A stretch of DNA of 42,781 bases from Treponema sp. (GTDB lineage Bacteria; Spirochaetota; Spirochaetia; Treponematales; Breznakiellaceae), in NCBI GenBank assembly GCA_009782955.1, contig WRIB01000020.1, positions 1 to 42,781 of the forward strand, in the 5' to 3' direction. Shown here one piece after another: positions 1-8,851 of the stretch. The position numbers and the translations under genes were made by a program. Every line of letters starts with the position of its first letter. The first letter of the stretch is position 1. The notes beneath the pieces are model-generated. The model did no database searches, was not told the origin of the DNA, and saw only the letters and a list, made by a program, of their open reading frames with translations.

Positions 1-102
1 ACAAATAATAACAAAGTGTATTGACTAAATCCTTGTAATATAATAACATAGTAACAGTTAGACACAAGAGATAACAGACAATCACAAGCAGTTCCATAAC
101 CC

Positions 103-404
103 CAATTTACCGCTGAGCCTGATATTTGATTAACTGAACAATTACCTGGAAAGGGGTGAGGCTGCGCTGCCAAAAAGTTCCTGGGGTTCCCTGCGAAACA
201 GATCACGGGGAAAAAGAAGTATTAAGCATAAAAGAGCCTGACTACTTAATGATTAACCTCATAAGGTTTTACAAAATACGGAATTATTTTTAAGTAGTCA
301 GGAAGCTGATTGAGCAGGATCGCCCAGAGTTTTTGGCAGTGCAGACTTATCCCTTTGCTGAATTTATTCGGAATAATTAAATTGTAAGGCTCAGCGATAA
401 ATTG
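103..404. repeat. Large imperfect inverted repeat (candidate MITE or structured RNA)
   Basis: CAATTTACCGCTGAGCCT (103-120) pairs with AGGCTCAGCGATAAATTG (387-404), 17/18. Similarity continues inward to CTGCGCTGCCAAAAA versus rc CTGCACTGCCAAAAA. Inner perfect 13-bp IR CCTGACTACTTAA (237-249) / TTAAGTAGTCAGG (290-302). Confidence 0.8.
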
Positions 405-419
405 TGATTTTAGGCTCTA

Positions 420-1346
420 TCAAAAAAGCGGTGTACTGAAATATCGTTCTGCCGTATCGGGCAATAGAGTTATAACCCGCTTTCCTTTACCGAGTTTTTT
501 TGCCATGCGCAAGGCGGTACACACATTGGAGCCGCCTGAAATACCGCACATCAGACCTTCCAGACGGGCTAGATCTTTTGCGGTTTGCAGTGCATCCCTG
601 TCACTTACAATATCAACTTTACTGTATATTTCAGTATTAAGATTTGGGGGAACAAGTCCGTCACCGATGCCCATTTGAACATGAGTTCCGATTTTCCCTC
701 CCAACAGGATTGCAGCGTTTTCAGGCTCCAGCGCCCAGATTTCAATGTCCGGATATTTTTCACGCAATACCGCACCAATACCGCTGATTGTTCCGCCGGT
801 TCCGATACCGGAACAAAAACCATGCAATGGTAAACCATTAAGTTGTTCGATTATTTCACGGCCTGTATGTTCACGGTGAACTGCAGGGTTGGCGGGATTC
901 TCAAATTGCTGAGGTACAAAGATTTTCGGGTTTTCCTTTGCCATTCTCAGGGCTGTTTGCAGACAATCTTCAATTACCTTGCCTATGTCTCCATCATCGT
1001 GTCTTAGTATAACTTCCGCACCGTATTGTTCAATTAACTTGCGGCGCTCACCGCTCACGGAATCGGGCATAATAACAACGGCTTTATAACCCCGCACTGC
1101 CGCAATAAGCGCAAGGCCAATGCCCTGATTACCGCTGGTTGGTTCGCAAATAATCGAATCAGGTTTTAACAACCCCAGTTTTTCTGCTTCAAGAATCATA
1201 TTGTAAGCAGTACGTGTTTTAACGGAACCGCCAACGTTTAAACCTTCAAATTTTACAAGAACTTCCGCATCGCCGGACCCCGCCATACGATTCAGGCGAA
1301 TAACAGGTGTATTACCAATGCTATCCAGAATATTCGAACAAATCAT
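420..1346 (-). CDS. cysK: Cysteine synthase / PLP-dependent beta-family enzyme (CysK-like)
   Basis: MICSNILDSIGNTPVIRLNR, PLP-lysine motif GGSVKTRTA, TSGNQGIGLA, GTGGTISG. Start moved to the ATG at 1346, preceded by an AGGAG-like RBS. Confidence 0.85.
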   Translation of the reverse strand: MICSNILDSIGNTPVIRLNRMAGSGDAEVLVKFEGLNVGGSVKTRTAYNMILEAEKLGLLKPDSIICEPTSGNQGIGLALIAAVRGYKAVVIMPDSVSGERRKLIEQYGAEVILRHDDGDIGKVIEDCLQTALRMAKENPKIFVPQQFENPANPAVHREHTGREIIEQLNGLPLHGFCSGIGTGGTISGIGAVLREKYPDIEIWALEPENAAILLGGKIGTHVQMGIGDGLVPPNLNTEIYSKVDIVSDRDALQTAKDLARLEGLMCGISGGSNVCTALRMAKKLGKGKRVITLLPDTAERYFSTPLF

Positions 1347-1360
1347 AATTATCTCCTTAA

Positions 1361-3316
1361 TTAATTTTTTCGTACTTTGGCAGAAACAGAAACAGTGATC
1401 CGGTTTTCCCACATATCACCGGGATTAAGAAAAAGCTGAAACACCGGAAGAAAACAGCGCGTTTGGCATGATTCTTCCAAATCTGCAAAATACAAATCGC
1501 AGGGGGTTTGGAAACCAACGTTAATAACAGCTCCATGTTTGGAACTCTGCTCTTCAAAAGAAAGGACCCGCTTTTTTATACCATTTTTATCGGAAGAACT
1601 TTCTTCTTCTCCCTGGCTCCTGCGAAAAAGAAGCTCCCCCCCTGCTAAAGCCAAATCAAAACGGGGCACAAAACAAAGTACTGTTTTTTCTTCTCCCATA
1701 TTGCTCAATTTATAGCAAAGATTGAGCGTGTTTTTTTCCAGGCTGTAGGTTTTTTGAATTTCGATAAAACCAAAAGGAATTCCCTTACGCGGAGAAAGAA
1801 CAAAAGAAGCTTTAAGCTTTGCCCTGTCTGCAGATAAAAGTTTGAATTCTTCGTTTCCGCAAAACCTGCTGTTTTCGGGAAAAACAGTATCGCCGGGGAA
1901 AGTGTATACGCTCGAAGAAGATTCTGCCGGCGGAATAAAATCGCCGGGAAAAAGCATATCAATAAAAGCACAGCGCCTGTCCGGAGGGGAACCTTCGCTC
2001 ATCTTCGTTCGCTCGGCGGAGTATACCGGAGGGGAACCATGTGAACTGTCGTTCGTAACGTTCACTTTTTTTCGATTGGCGGAGTCAGCAGAATCACCGG
2101 TAAACGAATCCAGATAATTCCAGCCTTTGGGAAGGTAATCCAATTCAAAAATAGCCGCCCCTTTTGTTCTTACATAACAATTTAGATTTTTATCATGAAA
2201 AAGGAATTCTTCCATACGGTCAAGGTCAAAATCAAAACTAAGCAACGAAGATTTAAACTCCTTTTCCCGAATTATCCGTTCAGATGCAAGAATTGCTTTT
2301 TGGGCATAGCGCCGTACGTCTTTATTGCCGATAAACGACAAGGTTTCCGCACCCTGAGCCTTCCACAGTTCTTCCCGGGCGCTGCGTTTCCGGGATTTGT
2401 CTCCGCGCAGCTGGTTAATAAGGTTATGGATAAAATGAATCCTTGCATAAAGTTCGTTGGCTTCCGGGTATCTGGCAAGGAACGAACGTGGTTGAGAACA
2501 GGAAGAATCCCCGGAAGCCGGGAAGTACAGCCGCGGAAGAAAAGTACTGGAACGGTATATCCTGCCGGGAGTAGTAAGCCCAAGGTTTACATTGCCGGAT
2601 TTATCTGCCAATGCAGTAACAAGCCCTTCGAAGAAGGATAGAATGCTTTCTTCGGCGTCTTCCTGCGGGAAATCGGGAAATACTGTTATAACAGCTTCTT
2701 TTCCGTCATCAGGGGTGATTTTTACTTTTTGCAAAATATCCCTGATGCCATCCTTTCCTATGCCTGCAAGTGAAGAAAAAACCGGAAACACAACAAGAAG
2801 TTTTCCCTGATCTTCGGTACATACCGGACCATAAAGGTTTTTTCCTTTACAGCCGGCGGCGGCAAACTGTTCTTCGCTTAAAAAGGTATAATCCATGCCG
2901 CATGCTGCAAGCATTCCTGCCAGAGACTGTTCCCATAACGAATAGGCCAGCATACAACCCTGGGGCTTCCGGCCGAAATTCTGCCTGATATAGGTGGTTA
3001 ACATCTCTATCTGACCTATTCTGTCTGCCGGGGGAAGGAGAGGCATTATAGGTTCATAAAAACCGCCTCCCAAAAGCTCAAGTTGTTTTCGGGCTGCCAT
3101 ATGCTTAATCAATAAAAAAAGCTCCGGTTTTTTTTGTTCCAAACGGCTAAAGAGAAAGCCTGAATAATGGAGTACCGCGGGGATTTTGGGGTATTGATTT
3201 AATACAGTAATAAAAGGCCTTAACCTGGTTTGGTATAATACTTCAAATTCTTCATCTGTTGCCGAAGGGAAAACATGTGCATGTGAACCCAGAATCAGGT
3301 TTACTTTTCCGGCCAT
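1361..3316 (-). CDS. Glycoside hydrolase family 57-like protein (alpha-amylase/4-alpha-glucanotransferase type)
   Basis: N-terminus LILGSHAHVFPS...; LELLGGGFYEPIMPLLPPADRIGQIEMLTTYI...FGRKPQG is typical of GH57. Confidence 0.8.
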   Translation of the reverse strand: MAGKVNLILGSHAHVFPSATDEEFEVLYQTRLRPFITVLNQYPKIPAVLHYSGFLFSRLEQKKPELFLLIKHMAARKQLELLGGGFYEPIMPLLPPADRIGQIEMLTTYIRQNFGRKPQGCMLAYSLWEQSLAGMLAACGMDYTFLSEEQFAAAGCKGKNLYGPVCTEDQGKLLVVFPVFSSLAGIGKDGIRDILQKVKITPDDGKEAVITVFPDFPQEDAEESILSFFEGLVTALADKSGNVNLGLTTPGRIYRSSTFLPRLYFPASGDSSCSQPRSFLARYPEANELYARIHFIHNLINQLRGDKSRKRSAREELWKAQGAETLSFIGNKDVRRYAQKAILASERIIREKEFKSSLLSFDFDLDRMEEFLFHDKNLNCYVRTKGAAIFELDYLPKGWNYLDSFTGDSADSANRKKVNVTNDSSHGSPPVYSAERTKMSEGSPPDRRCAFIDMLFPGDFIPPAESSSSVYTFPGDTVFPENSRFCGNEEFKLLSADRAKLKASFVLSPRKGIPFGFIEIQKTYSLEKNTLNLCYKLSNMGEEKTVLCFVPRFDLALAGGELLFRRSQGEEESSSDKNGIKKRVLSFEEQSSKHGAVINVGFQTPCDLYFADLEESCQTRCFLPVFQLFLNPGDMWENRITVSVSAKVRKN

Positions 3317-3329
3317 TATTTCACTCGAT

Positions 3330-3360
3330 GCTGTTCCAAAATGTCAGATTTTGGAACAGC
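3330..3360. repeat. Perfect hairpin GCTGTTCCAAAAT-gtcag-ATTTTGGAACAGC
   Basis: 13-bp perfect stem with a 5-nt loop between rnfA and the GH57 gene. The core TGTTCCAAAA...TTTTGGAACA recurs at 24787-24817. Confidence 0.85.
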
Positions 3361-3376
3361 TGCCTTGGATTTTACT

Positions 3377-3961
3377 CTATAAAAATATTTTTAAAAATAG
3401 CACCGATGCAGCAGAAAAAACAAGAGACAAAAACCCCATGGAGATAAACAGTATTGGAGTTCCCCGCAGCCCATGAGGTATAGCTTCCAGAAATGAACGT
3501 TTTTGAATTTCTTTAATTATCAGGAAAGCCAGAAGGGCTCCCGCCGAAAAGGTTAAGGAAAGAAGAAAAGCATCTGCAAAAGAGAGGGCAAAGTGGAGTG
3601 TTAAGAATAACGCCGCCGCAGCCAGACCGTTATAGGATGAACCGGCAGAAAACAAACCAGGATTCTCATGCTGTTTTGTCAAAGGTACAGCAAAACGAAA
3701 AAACAGGACTTCCAATCCCATGCTTCCAAGGACTGATAAGGGAAAGATCAAAAAATAATCAAGTATTCCGCCGGTAAAAAACAAGATCCGCGCAAAGAGT
3801 ATCCACAGGAACAATGTGGAAACAAAAAGGACAACCCAGGGGTAGTAGAGCAGTATCGCCGGAGTTCGTTCGCGGAGTATCAGTTCCCTGACTCCCAGTG
3901 CAAAATTTAAAAAGAGGTTTAAAGACAGGGCCGCAAAAAAAACAAGTGCAAAAGCTGCCAT
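3377..3961 (-). CDS. rnfA: Electron transport complex subunit RnfA/NqrE-like
   Basis: 194-aa polytopic membrane protein, last gene of a C-D-G-E-A ordered operon with 1-4 nt overlaps. Confidence 0.7.
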   Translation of the reverse strand: MAAFALVFFAALSLNLFLNFALGVRELILRERTPAILLYYPWVVLFVSTLFLWILFARILFFTGGILDYFLIFPLSVLGSMGLEVLFFRFAVPLTKQHENPGLFSAGSSYNGLAAAALFLTLHFALSFADAFLLSLTFSAGALLAFLIIKEIQKRSFLEAIPHGLRGTPILFISMGFLSLVFSAASVLFLKIFL

Positions 3962-4572
3962 TAATCATCCTCCGAACGTGTAATTTCATTTCTGAAATGC
4001 CGGTATACTGCAATTACATAACCGAGAATAATCAAGGCGCCCGACGAAGCCTGAAGAAAACGCAATGGCTCATTCTTTGCAAAACGGATAATGTCGAAGC
4101 CCGGAAAAGAAATGGAACCAAAACCCAATGGTTCCCGTACCAGAGAAAGGCCGAGAACAAGAACTCCAAGGATCAGGGCTTCTGCCATAGCCTGAGAAAT
4201 AACTTCACCCATATCATATTCAAGGGTTCTGTTGTAAATACCCGAAGCAATAAAGACAACCGGAACAAGAAAAACAAAGAACGAACTTTCCATTGCCATT
4301 ACAGGATTTAAAATCCAAAGAAGTATCAAAAATATTCCGGCTGCCAGGGAAGAAATAAATAGAAACACTGCATTTCTTCCCCATCGGGGAAAGTATTCGC
4401 CGCCCAATTTTGCAGCAGTCAAAGTAAAACCATAAACCCACACCAGGGCCAGGCTGCAAATGATCGCAAAAACAATACGTCCGGAAGCAACAATAAGCAG
4501 TGCGGCGCCGGTAAGAGAACCAAGCGGCGAATTTTTTCCCCAAAACAGGTGTGATTCCATTTGAACGTTCAC
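3961..4572 (-). CDS. rnfE: Electron transport complex subunit RnfE/NqrD-like
   Basis: 203-aa polytopic protein (FWGKNSPLGSLTGAALLIVASGR...). Overlaps neighbours by 1-4 nt; operon synteny. Confidence 0.7.
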   Translation of the reverse strand: MNVQMESHLFWGKNSPLGSLTGAALLIVASGRIVFAIICSLALVWVYGFTLTAAKLGGEYFPRWGRNAVFLFISSLAAGIFLILLWILNPVMAMESSFFVFLVPVVFIASGIYNRTLEYDMGEVISQAMAEALILGVLVLGLSLVREPLGFGSISFPGFDIIRFAKNEPLRFLQASSGALIILGYVIAVYRHFRNEITRSEDD

Positions 4573-5030
4573 CGTAACACCCCTTTCTTCAAAGTCATGT
4601 TCCGCGCATTCCGTTCTATACGGTCTACATAAAAGCGATATACCGGCAAACGTAATTCATCGATAATCTGCCGGGCATTTTCGCTGAGTGGAATAATCGA
4701 TCTGACTTTGTCTTCGTTATCAACAAGGGCAACACATGCTGCTGCAATGCCGTTTTGCATTATGGAAAATACAAAAGCCCTGTCTGAAGAATTATTCAGC
4801 GCAAACCAGGAACCGCCCATAACAGAAACAGGGTTTCCCAAAAAACCGTATGGTTTATCTACAAGCCCGCCGCCAGCCAGGCCTGTAACGCCGCTTTGTG
4901 CAAGAGCTTTATTTACCCTTTGTGTTAATAACTTTGTCCGGTAAGACAAGGTAAAAAACCAAAGCAGAAAACCAATAACAAGTGCCGAACCAATCCAGGC
5001 AAGGCAAAGAAGTATATTCCGCCTTGTCAT
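4569..5030 (-). CDS. rnfG: RnfG/NqrC-like subunit, short and degenerate
   Basis: 153 aa, one N-terminal TM helix, position between rnfD and rnfE. No SGATxTS-type flavinylation motif seen. Confidence 0.55.
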   Translation of the reverse strand: MTRRNILLCLAWIGSALVIGFLLWFFTLSYRTKLLTQRVNKALAQSGVTGLAGGGLVDKPYGFLGNPVSVMGGSWFALNNSSDRAFVFSIMQNGIAAACVALVDNEDKVRSIIPLSENARQIIDELRLPVYRFYVDRIERNARNMTLKKGVLR

Positions 5031-6079
5031 AATTGTTTCCTTTTTTCATAATACCAGGCATTTTCCAGCCTTCGTATCAAAGGAACCAGTGCATTACCCA
5101 AAAGAACAGCGGTAACCGTCCCGTAAGGATCAAGTCCCGGATAACGAAACAAAAAAGTAAAGACAGCACAGAGACTTATAAAAATTGTATTACCCGGCAT
5201 GGATTTAGGACTTGTTGCAGGATCGGTAACAAGAATAAAGGCCGCCGCCAGAGTACCGCCGGAAAACAGGGCAAAGATAATATCTCCTTCCCAAAAGGAA
5301 CCGCCAAAAGGCAAAGCGCCGAAAATCCGGATTAATATTGAATAAACAAAAATAAACACCGCCGGCAGCCAAAACCGAAAACATTGTGAAGAAGCTATTA
5401 AAATTGTTCCCAATAAAAGGAAAAACAGCCCGCGATCCGCAATAATCCCCGATCTGTTAGAAGAAAACAAGGTAAGATACCCGCTTGGCAATGAACTTCC
5501 CATAAATCGAAAGATCGTTTGGTTAAAAAAAGCGCTTAACTTGCTGTCCAGGAGGGTATTTGACCAGCCGTTGATCATAAGAAGCGCCAGTGGTGAACCC
5601 ATACTGTCTCTGAGACCTCCTTCAAGAGACGCCGACAGCCTCATAAGATGGTTGTCTTCAATACTGCGGTTAAATGCAACAGGCCAGGCGGAACGGATAA
5701 AAAGCCATGCGCCTGCGGCCGGGTTAACCCAATTGGATCCCAATCCGCCAAAACTATGCTTGAGTACAGCCATTGCAAAGATCCCTCCCAGAAATGCATA
5801 AAGGGGATTGAGTGTATTGGGAAGGAACAATGTAAGGATCAATGCTGAAGCTATTGCGCTGGAATCTTTTATGGAAAACCTCCGTTCGCCAAAATTGAAA
5901 AGGAGTTCTGTTCCTACCATCCCCAGAACAGCAGCTAAAGCAATAATCAGCGAATGCCCGGAATCACTTAAGGAAGATTCAAAAATTACCAATAAAGCGC
6001 ATACCGAAACAAGCCGCATTCTGAGCGCAGTAGAACGGGAAAGATTAATTTGCGGTTTTTGAAAAAGGCTCAGATCCAT
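5027..6079 (-). CDS. rnfD: Electron transport complex subunit RnfD/NqrB-like
   Basis: GGLGSNWVNPAAGAWLF and TDPATSP motifs, polytopic. Confidence 0.8.
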   Translation of the reverse strand: MDLSLFQKPQINLSRSTALRMRLVSVCALLVIFESSLSDSGHSLIIALAAVLGMVGTELLFNFGERRFSIKDSSAIASALILTLFLPNTLNPLYAFLGGIFAMAVLKHSFGGLGSNWVNPAAGAWLFIRSAWPVAFNRSIEDNHLMRLSASLEGGLRDSMGSPLALLMINGWSNTLLDSKLSAFFNQTIFRFMGSSLPSGYLTLFSSNRSGIIADRGLFFLLLGTILIASSQCFRFWLPAVFIFVYSILIRIFGALPFGGSFWEGDIIFALFSGGTLAAAFILVTDPATSPKSMPGNTIFISLCAVFTFLFRYPGLDPYGTVTAVLLGNALVPLIRRLENAWYYEKRKQL

Positions 6080-6080
6080 G

Positions 6081-7385
6081 CTAGTTTCCTTTTAGAGCAG
6101 AACGAATAATACTGGTAGAAAGAGGAAGTCCCGAAGGACAAACTACTTCGCAGCAGCCGCATCCATGGCATTCGGCTGCCCTGCCGGTTTTGGCATCTCT
6201 GCTTTCCAAACCTTTCATATATTTATAAAGCGCTTCGGGATCCAAACCTACAGGACAAACGATCCGGCATTCACCGCAGCCAATACATTTATTCCGATAG
6301 TTGCTGCCCAACTGGCCTCCCAGAAAAGCAAAAATTGCAAAGCTGGTTTTAATTACCGGCTCGTCCAAATCTACAACAGTCCTCCCCAATAAAGGAGAAC
6401 CTGAACCGATACGCTTGGGCTTGTCAACATAACCCCCGCATTCTGCAAATATTTCCCCAATCCTTGTTCCAATCTGAACTTTCATTACCTGGGGCTTTTT
6501 TATTGCCGAACCTCCCACCGCTACATAACGGGAAAGGATGGGTTTTTTTAATTTTACAGCATCATGAATTGCCGCCAGGGTGGCAGGCCCCAATGCAAGG
6601 ATTGTTCCCAGTTCAATTCCTTCCTTTTTGGCAAAACGATTAAGCACCAGTTCCAGTTCTCTGCGGTTTCTTTGGGGGTACCTTGCTCCGGTAAGAACAA
6701 GCGATACAGGGAATTCCGATTTACCCATGGACTCCATAAGCGCCAGCGCCCGTTCCTTTTCTCCTCGTGAAAAAACCAGGACTATCCTTCCCATACGGCC
6801 GGCACGGGCAGCAATACGGCTTCCTTCGGCTACTGCCGCTAATCGTTCTTTAAGAAGCACATAATCTGCCGCCAGCCAGGGATCGTCAAAAACACATCGT
6901 ACAATCAGGCTAACCGGATCCTTGGCGGATCTGAGGGAATAAAACATGTCCGACACAGGTCTGCCCGAACCTTCCATTTCTACAATACCGTATTCGGCAA
7001 TAATCCTTTGAATTTCAAAAGAAGAAAGGCTCTGCCATGGAAAAATCTCCTCGTACCTGCCCAGTTTTTCAAAACTACCGTCGAGTTTTATTACCAGGGC
7101 ATCGTTGGTAAATCCCTCTGCCGTTTTCCAGGAAACAATCCGTACTACTCTTCCCGGTACAGTGGCATGGATATTGGCCGATCCCAATCCCTGACCCCGT
7201 CCAATAAGCATTCCTTCACTAACCCGATCACCCACGCTTACCACCGGATTCGCCCGGCTGCCTGTATGCTGAACCAGAGGAATTACAGAAAGGCCGGGAA
7301 GAAAGGCGGTAACACTGGAATTACGCGGAGGTACTGAAGATTCGGTATAACGTATCCCCCCGCGGAGGAATGAAGGAGTAATCAT
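6081..7385 (-). CDS. rnfC: Electron transport complex subunit RnfC-like
   Basis: Two 4Fe-4S motifs, CIGCGECRIVCP and CHGCGCCEVVCP, near the C-terminus; first gene of the rnf-like operon. Confidence 0.8.
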   Translation of the reverse strand: MITPSFLRGGIRYTESSVPPRNSSVTAFLPGLSVIPLVQHTGSRANPVVSVGDRVSEGMLIGRGQGLGSANIHATVPGRVVRIVSWKTAEGFTNDALVIKLDGSFEKLGRYEEIFPWQSLSSFEIQRIIAEYGIVEMEGSGRPVSDMFYSLRSAKDPVSLIVRCVFDDPWLAADYVLLKERLAAVAEGSRIAARAGRMGRIVLVFSRGEKERALALMESMGKSEFPVSLVLTGARYPQRNRRELELVLNRFAKKEGIELGTILALGPATLAAIHDAVKLKKPILSRYVAVGGSAIKKPQVMKVQIGTRIGEIFAECGGYVDKPKRIGSGSPLLGRTVVDLDEPVIKTSFAIFAFLGGQLGSNYRNKCIGCGECRIVCPVGLDPEALYKYMKGLESRDAKTGRAAECHGCGCCEVVCPSGLPLSTSIIRSALKGN

Positions 7386-7465
7386 GATGATATTTAATTT
7401 TATACCAAAGGCAGCTTTTTTTCAATACATAATCCGCAGCTACGCTTTAATCCCATTCTTAAATA

Positions 7466-7474
7466 TGGTATAAT
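7466..7474 (+). promoter_or_regulatory. Extended -10 promoter TGGTATAAT upstream of the HD-GYP gene
   Basis: TGG+TATAAT ending 24 nt before the TTG start; GAGG at 7488-7491 serves as a possible RBS. Confidence 0.55.
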
Positions 7475-7497
7475 ACGATTATTCTACGAGGTAAAAA

Positions 7498-8811
7498 TTG
7501 CCCAGAGATACTTTTGCCAAGATAAAAAGAGTAATTCCGGATTTCACTTCTAAAATAATTGTTTCTGTTCCACCTGAGATAAATGAACAGTTTAACCAAT
7601 TACAATTGAAAAACAGCTTGCTAAGAATAAAAATATTATGTGTTGTATTAACCATTATTAAATTAATTTATACGTCCAACTATATTTACAACAGCAGATT
7701 GGCGGAAATTGTAAAAACACTTTACTATGAAATCTACTCTTTAGGCATCATCACAATTCTCTTTATCCTGTTAACCGGACATTTTTCCAAAAAGAATAAT
7801 CGTTTTGGCTTATGGTTTATGTGTTACTTTTTTGCAGCATATTATTTTATTTTTGCAGCTCTGAACATGGTATTTATCGGAGAAGATATTCCGATTCTAT
7901 ACCTCTTTTCGGTAACCATTTTTGTGAGTGTTTTTATACCGGATTTTAAACCAACAATATTTATTATTTCCGGAATACTTTTTTATTTAATTACCACAGC
8001 TATCCTTGTATATCATAAATCCGAATTTATCTTCGAAGGAACCCAGGAATTTATAACCTTTATTTTTATTTCTACCATGATAGTAAAATTGCTGCACTAT
8101 AACAATAAAGTAACTGTTTTTATTAATACTTTTGAAATTAATGAGATGAATAACAATCTTGAAGAAATAGTCCAGCGAAAAACAAAAACGGTTTTTGAAC
8201 TTCAAAATACTGTAATGGAAACAATGGCAGAACTTGTTGAACGCCGTGACGATTCAACAGGCGAACATATAGCAAGAACAAGCGGATGTTTAAGGGTATT
8301 TATAAATGCAATAATTGCAAGCGGACAATACCAAAAACATACTGCCTCCTGGAATATTGAACAGCTTATTCTGTCTGCACAACTTCATGATGTCGGTAAA
8401 ATTGCGATAGATGACAGTATATTGCGTAAACCCGGTAAACTTACAAATGATGAGTTTGAAAAAATGAAAAAACACACCTCCATTGGCGGTGAAATTATAA
8501 AAAAAATTCAAAACAAGACCGGCGAAAATGATTTCCTGCATTATGCCGGTGTATTTACCGTCTATCATCATGAAAGATGGGATGGATCGGGTTATCCTTA
8601 CGGTCTCAGCGGTAAAAACATTCCGTTACAGGCGCGTATAATGGCGATAATTGATGTATATGATGCATTAATTTCGGAAAGGCCGTATAAAAAACCGTTT
8701 TCGCATGAGGAAGCAATAAAAATAATAAAAAATGAAAGCGGTTCTCATTTTGATCCGGTTTTAACCAGGTTGTTTATATCTGTTTCAGATCAAATGAATA
8801 ACGCTTCATAG
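7498..8811 (+). CDS. Membrane-anchored HD-GYP domain protein (c-di-GMP phosphodiesterase-like)
   Basis: HDVGKIAIDD and HHERWDGSGYPYGLSG motifs after N-terminal TM helices; TTG start. Confidence 0.88.
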   Translation: MPRDTFAKIKRVIPDFTSKIIVSVPPEINEQFNQLQLKNSLLRIKILCVVLTIIKLIYTSNYIYNSRLAEIVKTLYYEIYSLGIITILFILLTGHFSKKNNRFGLWFMCYFFAAYYFIFAALNMVFIGEDIPILYLFSVTIFVSVFIPDFKPTIFIISGILFYLITTAILVYHKSEFIFEGTQEFITFIFISTMIVKLLHYNNKVTVFINTFEINEMNNNLEEIVQRKTKTVFELQNTVMETMAELVERRDDSTGEHIARTSGCLRVFINAIIASGQYQKHTASWNIEQLILSAQLHDVGKIAIDDSILRKPGKLTNDEFEKMKKHTSIGGEIIKKIQNKTGENDFLHYAGVFTVYHHERWDGSGYPYGLSGKNIPLQARIMAIIDVYDALISERPYKKPFSHEEAIKIIKNESGSHFDPVLTRLFISVSDQMNNAS

Positions 8812-8851
8812 GAAGACAAAATGTACACAGAAATTGATAATATCCGGGAGA

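Noticed and set aside
39-44. Perfect TATAAT as a firm promoter for a structured RNA
   Set aside because: The best -35 (TTGACT, 21-26) is only 12 bp away, so it is not called as a feature; mentioned only as a possibility.
1842-2641. Plus-strand ORFs of 91 and 148 aa opposite GH57
   Set aside because: Fully antisense to a well-supported gene, with no recognisable domain or RBS.
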